Notes: generated from the letters alone by a model not told the origin. Positions 32,781-41,792 are shown, counted from the stretch's first letter. The stretch is DNA of 64,000 bases from Bacillota bacterium (GCA_023392595.1 JAEVYU010000026.1:43275-107274), one strand, 5' to 3'. Made by a program: numbers and translations.

Positions 32781-34172
32781 ATGCAAAAAACAAAACGTTC
32801 CGATGAGACGAATGGGATTCCGGTTACTTTGGAAGAAATGCTTTCAGCCAGAGAGACGCGGGCGAAATGTCAAAAGCAACTCCTTGCGCAATATGGGCTT
32901 TCCCTTATTTGTTTCACATTGAATTTAGCCGGACCGGTAAAAGTTTTCCCGCTTGCCAGGAAAGCCTTTGATGAAGGAAAACGGCTGATTATCAAAGAGT
33001 TGGAGCGTCATAACATTCCAATTTTAAAATACTATGAAACAACTGAAAAAACCGGATATGAAGGCTTTTTTGTTCTTAATGGCGCTGCCGAAACGATAAA
33101 AAACTGGTGTGTCGAAATTGAAGAATGCTCTTCACTTGCCAGGTTGTTTGATATTGATGTTTTTCACGAAAATGGCAATAAAATTTCGCGGAACGCTATT
33201 AATAAAGCGGAACGAAAATGCTTGCTCTGTGAAAACCCGGCGTTAGTCTGCGGACGCAGCCGCTCCCATTCAGTGTCGGAACTATTTTCGAAGACCGTTC
33301 AAATTATTCGCGATTATTTCGATAACCGATTTGCGGATGAAACCGCCCAACTAGCTACACGGGCGATGCTTTATGAAGTGGCGACCACACCAAAGCCAGG
33401 TTTGGTTGATCGTACCAACAATGGCGCTCACTACGATATGAATTTTTTTACCTTTATCGACAGTACGTCGATTCTAACCCCTTTTTTTAAAAAGTTCGTC
33501 CTGAAAGGACTAAACTTCGACGGAACCCCGGTACAGCTTTTCCAAGCTATTCGTTATATCGGCCGTCAAGCCGAGGACGCGATGTTTTCTCAGACTAAAG
33601 GAGTCAATACACATAAAGGTCTGATTTATTCACTGGGGATTCTCTGTGCCGCACGGGGCTATATTTATGGAAATGGTTACCCGAATGATATCTATTTCCT
33701 ATGTAACTTATGCCAGGAAATGGCCGCACATTCTTTGGACGATTTTAAAAACGTGACGCTGGAAACAGCCAAAACGCATGGTGAAAAGCTCTATGCCCAA
33801 TATGGTATTACCGGAATACGCGGCGAGGTTTCCAGTGGATTTTCCTCCGTAAAAGAATATGCTCTACCCATACTGCAAAATCTAACCGGGAAAGGAATAT
33901 CCTTAAATAACGCCGGTGTTGTGGCCCTTTTAAATTTAATAGCTCATGTACATGATACTAACCTACTTTTTCGTGCTAACTTAGAAATCGAAGATCAAAT
34001 TCAATGCGAAATTAACGAATTTATGAAAGCGCCTGATAATTCAATGGATGAAGTCCTTTCATTCACCCGACGGATGGATCAACTTTTTATCAAAGAAAAC
34101 ATTAGCCCCGGAGGCTGCGCTGATTTGCTTGCGATCGCATATATGCTCTATTTTCTAGAACAGAAAAATTGA
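32781..34172 (+). CDS. citXG: CitX-CitG fusion: prosthetic-group synthesis and attachment for citrate lyase
   Basis: A two-domain protein of 463 residues. Residues about 15-170 match CitX, the transferase that attaches phosphoribosyl-dephospho-CoA to apo-CitD (LLAQYGLSLICFTLNLAGPV, near 34, and CLLCENPALVCGRSRSH near 148). Residues about 185-460 match CitG, the triphosphoribosyl-dephospho-CoA synthase (EVATTPKPGLVDRTNNGAHYDM near 205, TKGVNTHKGLIYSLG near 272). Fused CitXG proteins are known in Haemophilus and some others. With CitC it makes the operon self-sufficient for lyase maturation. It is the last gene of the unit; no clear terminator follows. Confidence 0.92.
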   Translation: MQKTKRSDETNGIPVTLEEMLSARETRAKCQKQLLAQYGLSLICFTLNLAGPVKVFPLARKAFDEGKRLIIKELERHNIPILKYYETTEKTGYEGFFVLNGAAETIKNWCVEIEECSSLARLFDIDVFHENGNKISRNAINKAERKCLLCENPALVCGRSRSHSVSELFSKTVQIIRDYFDNRFADETAQLATRAMLYEVATTPKPGLVDRTNNGAHYDMNFFTFIDSTSILTPFFKKFVLKGLNFDGTPVQLFQAIRYIGRQAEDAMFSQTKGVNTHKGLIYSLGILCAARGYIYGNGYPNDIYFLCNLCQEMAAHSLDDFKNVTLETAKTHGEKLYAQYGITGIRGEVSSGFSSVKEYALPILQNLTGKGISLNNAGVVALLNLIAHVHDTNLLFRANLEIEDQIQCEINEFMKAPDNSMDEVLSFTRRMDQLFIKENISPGGCADLLAIAYMLYFLEQKN

Positions 34173-34300
34173 TCACGTTCATTGGAAAATTATCAAGCGC
34201 TTTAGGTGAAAACTGATTTAATCGGAACTTTTTAAGTGTTTCCATGGAATGTAACTCCGAGATATCGTATAATAAAGCTATTAAAATCAAGGGGAAATCC

Positions 34301-34390
34301 GTGAAACAACAAACATTCAAGGAAAACACTGTAACGTTACTTAATCAGTGTTTCCCTAAATCTAAGCTAACATTTTATAGCTGGTTATAG
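34301..34390 (+). CDS. Possible leader peptide upstream of the YoaK-type gene
   Basis: A GTG at 34301 with AAGGGG 6 bp upstream opens 29 codons (VKQQTFKENTVTLLNQCF...) ending TAG at 34388-34390, one base before the ribosome binding site of the next gene. A TATAAT at 34268-34273 could be its -10 box, but the -35 region is weak. The stem GGAAA(A)CACTG / CAGTGTTTCC (34321-34331 and 34346-34355) lies within it. This could be a translational attenuator or simply chance. Confidence 0.3.
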   Translation: MKQQTFKENTVTLLNQCFPKSKLTFYSWL

Positions 34391-34407
34391 CTTGGAGGCT
34401 TTCAATT

Positions 34408-35160
34408 ATGTCCGGTAAAATTTTTTACTCACTAAAGAATAACGTTGGAGAAATATATTTACAATCTGCGATCCATGATTCTGTACCATTTGGTGTACTT
34501 CTCGCAATTGTAGGTGGATTTTTAGATGCTTATACATTCATAGGAAGAGGAGGTGTTTTCGCAAATGCCCAAACCGGAAATATTGTGCTCCTTGGCGTTT
34601 ATGCTGCACAAGGAGATTGGAACCAGGCACTGGTTCACCTTCCACCGATATTAGCTTTTGCTATGGGGGTATTTGTTACTGAAACGATCAAAGATTACTC
34701 AGGAAAATTTTTCATATTGGATTGGAAACGGCTCGTATTAATTTTTGAAAGTATCATTCTTTTTATAATAGGATTTATACCCCAAAATACTCCAAACATC
34801 ATTGTAACTGTTACAGTTGCATTTGCTGCTTCGGTTCAAGTATGTTCATTCCGTAAACTTGTTGATTCTCCGTATAACACAACGATGTCCACAGGAAACT
34901 TACGTTCAGCTACTCAGACCGCATATAATGCCATTTTTAAAAAGGATCATACATCGGCTGTCCGATCGATACGTTATTTTACAATCATATTCTCATTTAT
35001 GGCAGGAGGCTTTATTGGCGGGCTGTTAACCTTAATTTTTGGTGCTAAAGCAATATTTTGTACTGTAATTATATTAGCCTTTTGTGTTATATTACTTAGC
35101 ATTGAGAGACTTAAAAATAAGGACATATTACTGGCTTCAAGTACGGCAACAAAGAAATAG
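34408..35160 (+). CDS. YoaK-family (DUF1275) membrane protein
   Basis: Integral membrane protein of 250 residues with about six hydrophobic segments. GGFLDAYTFIGRGGVFANAQTGNIVLLG (about 37 on; split here into GGFLDAYTFI and FANAQTGNIV) and the second half's NTTMSTGNLRS (about 151) are the diagnostic DUF1275 motifs. Its function is not established; transport has been proposed. GGAGG lies 11 bp before the ATG. It stands 235 bp after the citrate lyase operon with its own possible promoter, so I do not count it as that operon's missing transporter, although the position is suggestive. Confidence 0.88.
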   Translation: MSGKIFYSLKNNVGEIYLQSAIHDSVPFGVLLAIVGGFLDAYTFIGRGGVFANAQTGNIVLLGVYAAQGDWNQALVHLPPILAFAMGVFVTETIKDYSGKFFILDWKRLVLIFESIILFIIGFIPQNTPNIIVTVTVAFAASVQVCSFRKLVDSPYNTTMSTGNLRSATQTAYNAIFKKDHTSAVRSIRYFTIIFSFMAGGFIGGLLTLIFGAKAIFCTVIILAFCVILLSIERLKNKDILLASSTATKK

Positions 35161-35162
35161 AT

Positions 35163-35303
35163 GAAACTTCACCGGTTGCCCGGTCAATGACGGGAACCGT
35201 CAGACCTAGCCAATCGACGAATATTTCTTCCCCGGCAAGATGAATCTGGTGCATCGATATATGACGAAGTTTTCTACGCTAAACGAAAGTTCTGAGAATA
35301 AAG
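35163..35303 (-). pseudogene. IS21-family transposase (IstA) relic
   Basis: The minus strand reads YSQNFRLA, then after a stop and frame change RHISMHQIHLAGEEIFVDWL and GLTVPVIDRATGEVSSIS. This is the start of the IstA catalytic domain, where intact proteins have 'VHKAGEexxVDWAGdTVPVIDRxTGE' with the first catalytic Asp in VDW. Only about 45 codons survive, with no IstB and no recognisable ends. Confidence 0.72.
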
Positions 35304-35340
35304 CTTACTCTTTTCTTGCCCAGTTCGCTAAAATATATAA

Positions 35341-35389
35341 AAGCCATCGGTTGACAAAGGCTTTTCCAAGTAACGTCAACCGATGGCTT
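35341..35389. repeat. 15-bp perfect inverted repeat
   Basis: AAGCCATCGGTTGAC (35341-35355) and GTCAACCGATGGCTT (35375-35389) around a 19-nt loop. It stands between the IS21 relic and rlmH. It may be a bidirectional terminator or the remains of a mobile element end. The rest of 35390-35571 shows nothing I can name. Confidence 0.65.
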
Positions 35390-35571
35390 CAGGAATATAC
35401 GTTTCGTATAAATCAACGAATTTCTGGTTGGAATAGGGCTGAGATTTTTTTCTTGTTATTAAAATATATCTTTAAATCAAGTAGAGAAGATTAGTATTTA
35501 AATACCCATCTTCTCCATTTTCCATTGGTACTACTGGCTTTGTCGGCAAAAAACTTCAAAAAATTTCGCTG

Positions 35572-36063
35572 TTACTTGTGATACGGTTCTCCCCTATTAA
35601 TCTTACACCCCCGATAAATCTGCTCCAATAACATCACCCGGAACAACTGATGGGGGAAGGTCAATTTTCCAAAGCTCCAATTGAAATTGGCTTTTTTAAT
35701 GAATTCATCGGGTAGTCCCAGCGAACCGCCAATCACAAAGGTCAGTGGCTCGCCGGAAAGGGCACGTTCATGAATAAAGGAAGCAAACTCCAAAGACGAT
35801 AATTCTTTGCCTTGACGATCCAGTGTTACCAAATACTCTTTAGAGTGAAGCAAACTCTGGATCACCAACCCTTCCCGTTCCCTGACTTGTTGCTCCTGAG
35901 CGCTACGCGCGCTTTCGTTTGCTCCGTCGGGGCAAGGGAAGTCGCCAATTTCCAAAAGTTCCAGAGGCGCATAGGCTCTTAGCCGTTTGATATATTCAGC
36001 CTGGGCCTCTTGCCAATATTTTTCCTTTAACTTCCCTACCGCGATAATTCGAATCCGAGCCAT
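35572..36063 (-). CDS. rlmH: 23S rRNA (pseudouridine1915-N3)-methyltransferase
   Basis: SPOUT-class methyltransferase of 163 residues that methylates pseudouridine 1915 in helix 69. It begins IRIIAVGKLKEKYW and shows FVIGGSLGLPDEF (SAM-knot, about 108-120) and the invariant C-terminal FPHQLFRVMLLEQIYRG ... INRGEPYHK. It follows the HtrA gene with no gap, as rlmH follows yyxA in Bacillus. Confidence 0.96.
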   Translation of the reverse strand: MARIRIIAVGKLKEKYWQEAQAEYIKRLRAYAPLELLEIGDFPCPDGANESARSAQEQQVREREGLVIQSLLHSKEYLVTLDRQGKELSSLEFASFIHERALSGEPLTFVIGGSLGLPDEFIKKANFNWSFGKLTFPHQLFRVMLLEQIYRGCKINRGEPYHK

Positions 36064-37242
36064 TTATTTTCCTTTGATCTCGCCGATTTCAACCGTAGTA
36101 TGCTTTAGCTGCGAACCGCGGTAATAATCGATCCGCAACTTGGTCCCTACCGGATATTTACCAATCATACTTCGAATTAAGTCTTCATCTTTAACCCATA
36201 CATTGTTGACTTTCACTACAATATCTCCGGGCAGCAAATCGCCTTTTTCAGCAGGGCTGCCTTTGATCACTGTAGCAATCAATAAACCGTAATCTACCGA
36301 GAGGTCGCGCCGGATATAACTTTCCAGATCCTCCACATTCTCCGGTGTAAAATGAATATATGAAATGCCCAGTCCCGGCCTTGCCACATAACCTTTGCCA
36401 ATCAACTGGTCGGCCACATATTGAACTGTATTGCTGGGAATCGCAAAACCGATCCCTTGGGATCCAACCGCTATAGCATTATTAATACCGATAATTTTTC
36501 CGTTGCTATCAAGTAACGGCCCCCCGGAGTTTCCCGGATTAATGGATGCATCCGTCTGAATCATATTCCGGAGATGGCGATCTCCACTTAGCATCACATT
36601 CCGTCCAATAGCACTGATGACACCCACAGTGACCGTATTATTCAAATTTTCGGCCAGCGGATTGCCAATTGCGATTGCCATTTGGCCAACTTGGAGTTGA
36701 TTCGAATCTCCCCACTCCGGGACGTCTAAGTTGGCGGCATTAATCTTCAGAACCGCCAAATCGGTTTGAGAGTCCACTCCAACGATCTTAGCCCGATATG
36801 ACTTCCCGTTGGCCAAGACCACCATAATGCGGCTGGCCATCCGGGAATTATTGACCAATACGTGATCATTGGTTAATATATAACCATCCGCACGATAGAC
36901 AACTCCTGAGCCCAATCCCTGAACCTTTTTAACTTCAGGACCGGTAAAAAAATCAAAATCCGCTACCAGTGTACTGGTGGTGATCATGACCACCGAAGGC
37001 CTGGTTTGCTGAACGACATGAATCGTCGCTTTTTCATAATTATTTATCGTTAAAGGCTGCACCTGATGGGGCATTGGCTGCGGTGTAGGACTCAGAGGCG
37101 GATTTACCAATGCAGAGCCTAAACCAGTAAACTTGATGGCCACAACAATCAAAAGAGCCCCGATAATCCCCGAAATAATTCCAACTACATAAAGAGAAGT
37201 CCTCTTTTGCTCATCACTGGAATCAGCACTAAATAAATTCAC
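36064..37242 (-). CDS. HtrA/DegP-type membrane-anchored serine protease
   Basis: Quality-control protease of 392 residues. One N-terminal membrane segment (GIISGIIGALLIVVAIKF, about 17-34), a trypsin-like domain with His in ILTNDHVLV (about 126), Asp in DSQTDLAVLKI (about 157) and Ser in INPGNSGGPLLD (about 238), then a single PDZ domain (about 285-390) with GSPAEKGDLLPGDIVVKVN. The topology places the protease outside the inner membrane. Its place next to rlmH matches yyxA/htrC of Bacillus. Confidence 0.93.
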   Translation of the reverse strand: MNLFSADSSDEQKRTSLYVVGIISGIIGALLIVVAIKFTGLGSALVNPPLSPTPQPMPHQVQPLTINNYEKATIHVVQQTRPSVVMITTSTLVADFDFFTGPEVKKVQGLGSGVVYRADGYILTNDHVLVNNSRMASRIMVVLANGKSYRAKIVGVDSQTDLAVLKINAANLDVPEWGDSNQLQVGQMAIAIGNPLAENLNNTVTVGVISAIGRNVMLSGDRHLRNMIQTDASINPGNSGGPLLDSNGKIIGINNAIAVGSQGIGFAIPSNTVQYVADQLIGKGYVARPGLGISYIHFTPENVEDLESYIRRDLSVDYGLLIATVIKGSPAEKGDLLPGDIVVKVNNVWVKDEDLIRSMIGKYPVGTKLRIDYYRGSQLKHTTVEIGEIKGK

Positions 37243-37388
37243 TTTTACCTTCCTCCGCTGAAATCTATCTTACATGGTATTGAAAAAAGGGCCATTGGAG
37301 GCACTCGCCATTCGATTGCCAAAATTGACCCGGATAAATATTGACTCAATGGATGGTATCATCGATATAAGATATAACGTGGTCGGAA

Positions 37389-38102
37389 CTAACCAGTTCC
37401 ACCCCTTTGCAGTTGGTAAATATCAACGGAATAAGCATGTTCTTCATATTCAACGGGATATTCGGATTGCCGGACCCGCCATCCGGATGAAGCCATTTGG
37501 GCCATGAAGTCCTTGGCATAAGTCCGCCCCGGATCGGCCAACAATACTGTCCCCTCCGGTTTGAGCATCTGGGTAAAGATATCCATCAGACTCTGGTGTA
37601 AAGTCTTTTCATAGAGAATATCAGCGCCAATAATCCATTCAAATCCGGTGATTTCCCGGGGAAAGTTCCGCCAATCGGCTAATAACAGATTGTCAGCAGA
37701 AACCTGGTTTTGTAAACAATTGACCTCGGTGAACTTTAAAGCCTCTATCGAAAAGTCCGATTGAACAACCTGCCCTCCGGCCATTTTAGCGGCAATACCC
37801 GATAAACCAACACCCGAGCCCAATTCCAATAAATCTTTCCCTTTCAAATCTTTCTGATGATCGAGTATATACTGGGCTAATCCGATCGAGGACGGCCACA
37901 ATTCAGCCCAAAATGGGATTTCGTCGGCACTGACCGCGCGTTCCAATAAGTCATCAATATTGGAAACTTTCGTAAGGGAAATTTGCCGGCCGTTTATTTT
38001 CAATTCCACTTGTTTCAATTGATAAGAACGTTTTAAGTGCGATAAGCCCTTTTCACTATTGCCAATAGATGATTTCGAGCTTGCGGCCCTTGATTCCGTC
38101 AT
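37389..38102 (-). CDS. Class I SAM-dependent methyltransferase (METTL21-like)
   Basis: Predicted methyltransferase of 237 residues. The SAM-binding motif is DLLELGSGVGLSGIAAKM (about 94-111), with the acidic QSDFS strand after it and ADILYE (about 165), a pattern close to the lysine/nicotinamide-type methyltransferases that act on proteins. The target is unknown. I prefer the ATG at 38102 because CGGAG lies 6 bp before it; the ATG at 38120 is possible. It stands alone, with 146 bp to htrA. Confidence 0.8.
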   Translation of the reverse strand: MTESRAASSKSSIGNSEKGLSHLKRSYQLKQVELKINGRQISLTKVSNIDDLLERAVSADEIPFWAELWPSSIGLAQYILDHQKDLKGKDLLELGSGVGLSGIAAKMAGGQVVQSDFSIEALKFTEVNCLQNQVSADNLLLADWRNFPREITGFEWIIGADILYEKTLHQSLMDIFTQMLKPEGTVLLADPGRTYAKDFMAQMASSGWRVRQSEYPVEYEEHAYSVDIYQLQRGGTG

Positions 38103-38385
38103 TTTATCTCCGTTATTCATTGGCTAACCTAAGCCAAAGGATTATAACCTGCCCAATATATTTGGTTGAAATAAATAATATGTACGCTGCCTTTCGATGG
38201 ATAACTGTGGATTAAAATCCCCAGCTTGAAAATTATTTCGCCATTTTCACTTTTTTTCCTTGTTAAATCCTTCATTTGGATTTTTCATCGGTTCCCAATA
38301 GGGAATAAGACACATACATTAATATAAATCTTTAACCTGCATTGAAGCGCCATGGAATTAGAGTAAGTCAAATAAGGAGGCTAAA

Positions 38386-38781
38386 ATGGGACACCATCAT
38401 CGGGAGGATCCAATCGTTCCTTCACAACCCAAGGAACTCTCAGAAACAAAAACCCATCCGTTTTTAGCGGCAAGCGATATAACTTATCTTTCAATTATTA
38501 TGCCGTTACTCTCTGAACCCGGAAAACAACTGCTTTCGTTTTTTGTCAACTTTGGAAATAATAAACCATCCAGTTCCAGTTCCAATTCCAATGATCCCTT
38601 GAGTATTCTAAAACAGCTGGCCCCCAAGATCGAAAACAGCGGTCTGAGGGAAATTCTTCCTTCCATTCTCACCATGTTAACCGGCCAAGAAACCAAATCT
38701 TCGCCACCCCCCCTATCATCAGTGCCTCCAACCAATATGACCAAAAAAGATACCGCGGAGGAAGAGGAAGAAATGAAATAG
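38386..38781 (+). CDS. Hypothetical protein, low complexity C-terminus
   Basis: 131 residues, family not recognised. MGHHHRED is followed by a hydrophobic helix (YLSIIMPLLSEPGKQLLSFF, about 41-60), a serine/asparagine linker, a second helical piece (LREILPSILTMLTGQ, about 87-101) and an acidic end (EEEEEMK). AGGAGG lies 8 bp before the ATG and a strong terminator follows at once, so it is expressed alone. The arrangement of a short amphipathic domain plus a linker is seen in several small spore or coat-associated proteins, but that is only a guess from the neighbouring spoVT. Confidence 0.7.
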   Translation: MGHHHREDPIVPSQPKELSETKTHPFLAASDITYLSIIMPLLSEPGKQLLSFFVNFGNNKPSSSSSNSNDPLSILKQLAPKIENSGLREILPSILTMLTGQETKSSPPPLSSVPPTNMTKKDTAEEEEEMK

Positions 38782-38808
38782 AAAAAGTGGGGAGTTCCCC
38801 ACTTTTTT
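38782..38808. terminator. Bidirectional terminator between the hypothetical gene and spoVT
   Basis: AAAAGTGGGGA, one base, TTCCCCACTTTT with A and T runs on both sides. It can end transcription of both convergent genes. Confidence 0.93.
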
Positions 38809-38830
38809 GCCTGAAAACGGATTCTTTTTT

Positions 38831-39394
38831 TTATTGTTCCATTTGTTTTGCCAAAAATCCGGCAGCAGTTTCGGCGATTTTTACTTCCATATCTCCCATC
38901 GTCACTGTAGGCTCCTTGCTGGACAAAATTACTGCGCCGATTGGATCGCCTTCAGAAATAATGGGTGCAATAACTTGAGAACTAAACTTACATTTTCCTT
39001 CTTCTTCTTTAACAGGGCAAGCATCACAATACTTGTGTTCCCCCGGCTTAGGCATTAAAATAACTTTTCGTTCTTCAATGGCCTTTTCCACTGCCTTAGA
39101 GATCGGTTTATCTAAAAACTCTTTTTTGGGAGCTCCCGATACCGCAATTACCATATCTCTGTCGGCAATACAAGCTATATGTCCGGTCGACTCGTAAAGG
39201 GAGTCAGCATATTCCTTGGCGAAATCTCCTAACTCACCGATCGGGGAGTATTTTTTTAGGATAACTTCCCCCTCCCGATCAACGAAAATCTCTAACGGGT
39301 CGCCCTCTCGAATCCGCAGCGTTCTACGGATTTCTTTGGGGATGACCACCCGGCCAAGATCATCGATCCGCCGAACAATTCCGGTCGCCTTCAT
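38831..39394 (-). CDS. spoVT: Stage V sporulation protein T, AbrB-family regulator
   Basis: Forespore transcription factor of 187 residues. The N-terminal swapped-hairpin AbrB domain reads ATGIVRRIDDLGRVVIPKEI (residues 3-22) with EGDPLEIFV, followed by a linker and a GAF-like C-terminal domain (HIACIADRDMVIAVSGAPKK near 72, ending ETAAGFLAKQMEQ). The CDACPVKEEEGKC run near 123-135 is an added cysteine-containing loop. GGAGGG lies upstream of the ATG. In Bacillus spoVT follows mfd; here a ligase-like gene of opposite strand lies between. Confidence 0.95.
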   Translation of the reverse strand: MKATGIVRRIDDLGRVVIPKEIRRTLRIREGDPLEIFVDREGEVILKKYSPIGELGDFAKEYADSLYESTGHIACIADRDMVIAVSGAPKKEFLDKPISKAVEKAIEERKVILMPKPGEHKYCDACPVKEEEGKCKFSSQVIAPIISEGDPIGAVILSSKEPTVTMGDMEVKIAETAAGFLAKQMEQ

Positions 39395-39594
39395 CCCCCA
39401 TTCCCTCCTTTTTTTCGGACTTTTTCATTTTTACTTACCTGGTGTCAGAGGTCCTGCCACCCGTGTAATTAGTGTAGACCTGGTAAAAACCCACTTCTAC
39501 CTTTATTGATAGTATATAGCCGAGTCACTTTTTTTATTCATTTTTCCACTTTAATTCAATTTGATATCACCCTTGAATTCTTAATGAATAATCG

Positions 39595-39711
39595 GAGGCT
39601 GTCTAGAAAACAATCATCATGAATAAGAAATACCATATATAGTTTCACCGAATATGTTGATTACAATATTTTGTATTTCTTGATTGTAAAATTTCCTTTT
39701 GGGACAGCCCG
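39595..39711. mobile_element. MITE-like element, copy 2
   Basis: About 117 bp with inverted ends GGCTGTC (39597-39603) and GACAGCC (39703-39709) and an inner dyad pairing AAGAAATAC (39626 region) with GTATTTCTT (39673 region). No coding frame. Related to 2889-2986. The rest of the 476-bp gap (39395-39870) shows no gene; it should hold the spoVT promoter, which I could not pin down. Confidence 0.6.
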
Positions 39712-39870
39712 AGATAGAAGTGTTGATATTAAAATGTCCCTTTATCAAATTTTCCATTCTCTCTCCATTCATAAAACGAATCAATTTCACTCCCTAATCT
39801 TTGAAATTTTGGACCATTGAAAAAGGGTTTTGCCTAACTCTAGCCAATAAATAACAAGATCTTCCTGTTT

Positions 39871-41778
39871 ATGACCCACTGGTTTGAGGTGAATTTTTTG
39901 AAGAACTGGCCTCTCAAAGTACTAATCGCATTCAGTTTATTAATCCCCTTTGCTTTTTCTACCAAGACCTTTGATCCTTTCGGGATTCCGAAAATAGCCT
40001 TGTTTTATCTCGCTGCGGCCTTCATTCTATGTGGAGTCCTTCTCCATTACCGTTCACTGGCCTCTTTTCCGAAAAATATTACCGGGGCGATAGGCTTCTT
40101 TATGGTCATCCAAATTTGGCAGACCGTCCGCTTAAATGATATTTCATCCGGCTTATTCGGAGCCTATGGACAATCGGAGTCTCTTTTGGTACAAATCGGC
40201 TTTATCATTTTCTTTCTCGCCGGTTATCTTTTTATCCAGGATGACCAGGGCCGTTCCTTATTCCGGAGTATAATTTTGGTATCGGTCTTTTTTTTGAGCC
40301 TATACGGGATATTTCAGTATTTATTCGGAGATCCCCTGGGTTTAGAAATGGATCAAACCGATTTGAGCCGCGTCAAAAGTCTACTGGGTGATCCGAACGC
40401 CTTAGGCGCTTTTTTGGTTCTCTCCATTCCAATCGTATTCTATGAATTCAAGCGGTTTTACCCCAAACCCGGCAGCTTTCTCATAGGTGGCTGCTTATAT
40501 GCGGCGGTCATGGCCTTGTTCTTAAGCTTTTCCCGCTCATCCTGGCTAGGGTTTTTATTTGGGCTTTTTCCATTATGTTATCAAGCTTATTTACGTTTTC
40601 TCAAAAAAGCGGTATCTAAAAAAGACTGCCAATTTGCACTCTGGGTGTTTACTATCATTATCCTTGGTTTTTTTACCAGCAAACTCTGCACCGGTTTCCA
40701 GCCCCAATATTCTAAAGATTATAATATCGATTCCAGGGTATCCTCTATCACCCAAGGCAATGACAGTGGGCGGGTTTTAATATGGTCAACGGCATGGAAA
40801 AGCTTTAAGGAAGCCCCCTGGCTGGGTTATGGCATCGGTTCGTTCCAAGTTAATTTTCACCGTCTCCAAAGCATCAAAGCGCTGCAGTTCTGGGGGCCCG
40901 AAAGGGACTTACGCCAAGTCCATAATGAAACTCTCCATTACCTTGCCACTCAAGGGATTGTCGGTTTATGTTCCTATGCGGGGTTATTGGTGGTATTATT
41001 AATCGGAGCCAATTTACTGGGACTTTTTCGCGAAAGGCTCTCTTTCGAGAAAACGGTTCTTTGGTCGGCAGTCTTCGGCTATTTATGTTATATCCAACTC
41101 AATTATTCACAGATTCATTATTCGTTTCTTTTTTGGATTGATTTGGGAATATTGCTTGGGATGGCCAAACCGCCCTCAGAGTCAGATTCCGTCGGTTTAA
41201 AGAAACTACCGCTGGTTGTTGCCGGAGGAATCATCATCGTCCTGTCGGGAGTTTTATCCTTTAATATTCTTCAAGCCGATATCCACTATTCCAAAGCTTT
41301 TTACGATACCCGTTACCATCATTATCCACAGGCTTTTTCCAATTACCGGTCTGCGGTTTCACTTACCCCTTGGAATTACCATTATCGTTACCGGTATGGC
41401 TTAAGCCTCCTCCGGGCTGCTATCTGGGAAAGTGAAAAGCGTCAGCAGCGAGGCTTGGCTTTTCAATATTTAATCCAGGCCCATACATTTCTGTCCGATT
41501 CAGTAAAAAGAAACCCCGACCGCTATGAAGCCCTATTTTTGATAGGTCAAGTCGAAGCCCGGCTAGGGCATTTTTCCAAGGCCGTTCACTATTACCGGCA
41601 AGCTTTGCGTTTATTCCCCCTCAATTATAAAATTGATTATTCATTGGCCAAGGCCTTATGGTCGCTTGACAAAAGAAAAGAATCGCTAAAAATATTCCAA
41701 ACCGGTTTCAAGCTTAACCCGGAATATATGAAGTCAATGTTGGCAAAAGATCATCCCACATTCCCCTTAAAACTCTAA
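39871..41778 (+). CDS. O-antigen-ligase-like (Wzy_C) membrane protein with C-terminal TPR repeats
   Basis: 635 residues. Ten or more hydrophobic segments fill residues 15-470, with the large loop after segment eight typical of the Wzy_C family: APWLGYGIGSFQVNFH (about 315-330) and LRQVHNETLHYLATQGIVGL (about 348-367, with the catalytic-type HNE). From about 510 on there are TPR-like repeats (RYEALFLIGQVEARLGHFSK...YYRQALRLFPLN). Such proteins ligate or polymerise glycans at the outer face of the inner membrane. The ATG has no clear ribosome binding site. It ends at a terminator shared with mfd. Confidence 0.82.
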   Translation: MTHWFEVNFLKNWPLKVLIAFSLLIPFAFSTKTFDPFGIPKIALFYLAAAFILCGVLLHYRSLASFPKNITGAIGFFMVIQIWQTVRLNDISSGLFGAYGQSESLLVQIGFIIFFLAGYLFIQDDQGRSLFRSIILVSVFFLSLYGIFQYLFGDPLGLEMDQTDLSRVKSLLGDPNALGAFLVLSIPIVFYEFKRFYPKPGSFLIGGCLYAAVMALFLSFSRSSWLGFLFGLFPLCYQAYLRFLKKAVSKKDCQFALWVFTIIILGFFTSKLCTGFQPQYSKDYNIDSRVSSITQGNDSGRVLIWSTAWKSFKEAPWLGYGIGSFQVNFHRLQSIKALQFWGPERDLRQVHNETLHYLATQGIVGLCSYAGLLVVLLIGANLLGLFRERLSFEKTVLWSAVFGYLCYIQLNYSQIHYSFLFWIDLGILLGMAKPPSESDSVGLKKLPLVVAGGIIIVLSGVLSFNILQADIHYSKAFYDTRYHHYPQAFSNYRSAVSLTPWNYHYRYRYGLSLLRAAIWESEKRQQRGLAFQYLIQAHTFLSDSVKRNPDRYEALFLIGQVEARLGHFSKAVHYYRQALRLFPLNYKIDYSLAKALWSLDKRKESLKIFQTGFKLNPEYMKSMLAKDHPTFPLKL

Positions 41779-41792
41779 AAGAAACTTCATAC

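Noticed and set aside
35240..35494. 84-codon plus-strand frame
   Set aside because: It overlaps the IS21 relic on the other strand and a perfect hairpin; no ribosome binding site.
39768..39792. Third copy of the TTGTCC/GAACAA dyad
   Set aside because: The arms are ATTC/GAAT instead, and the location has no link to sugar genes; probably chance.
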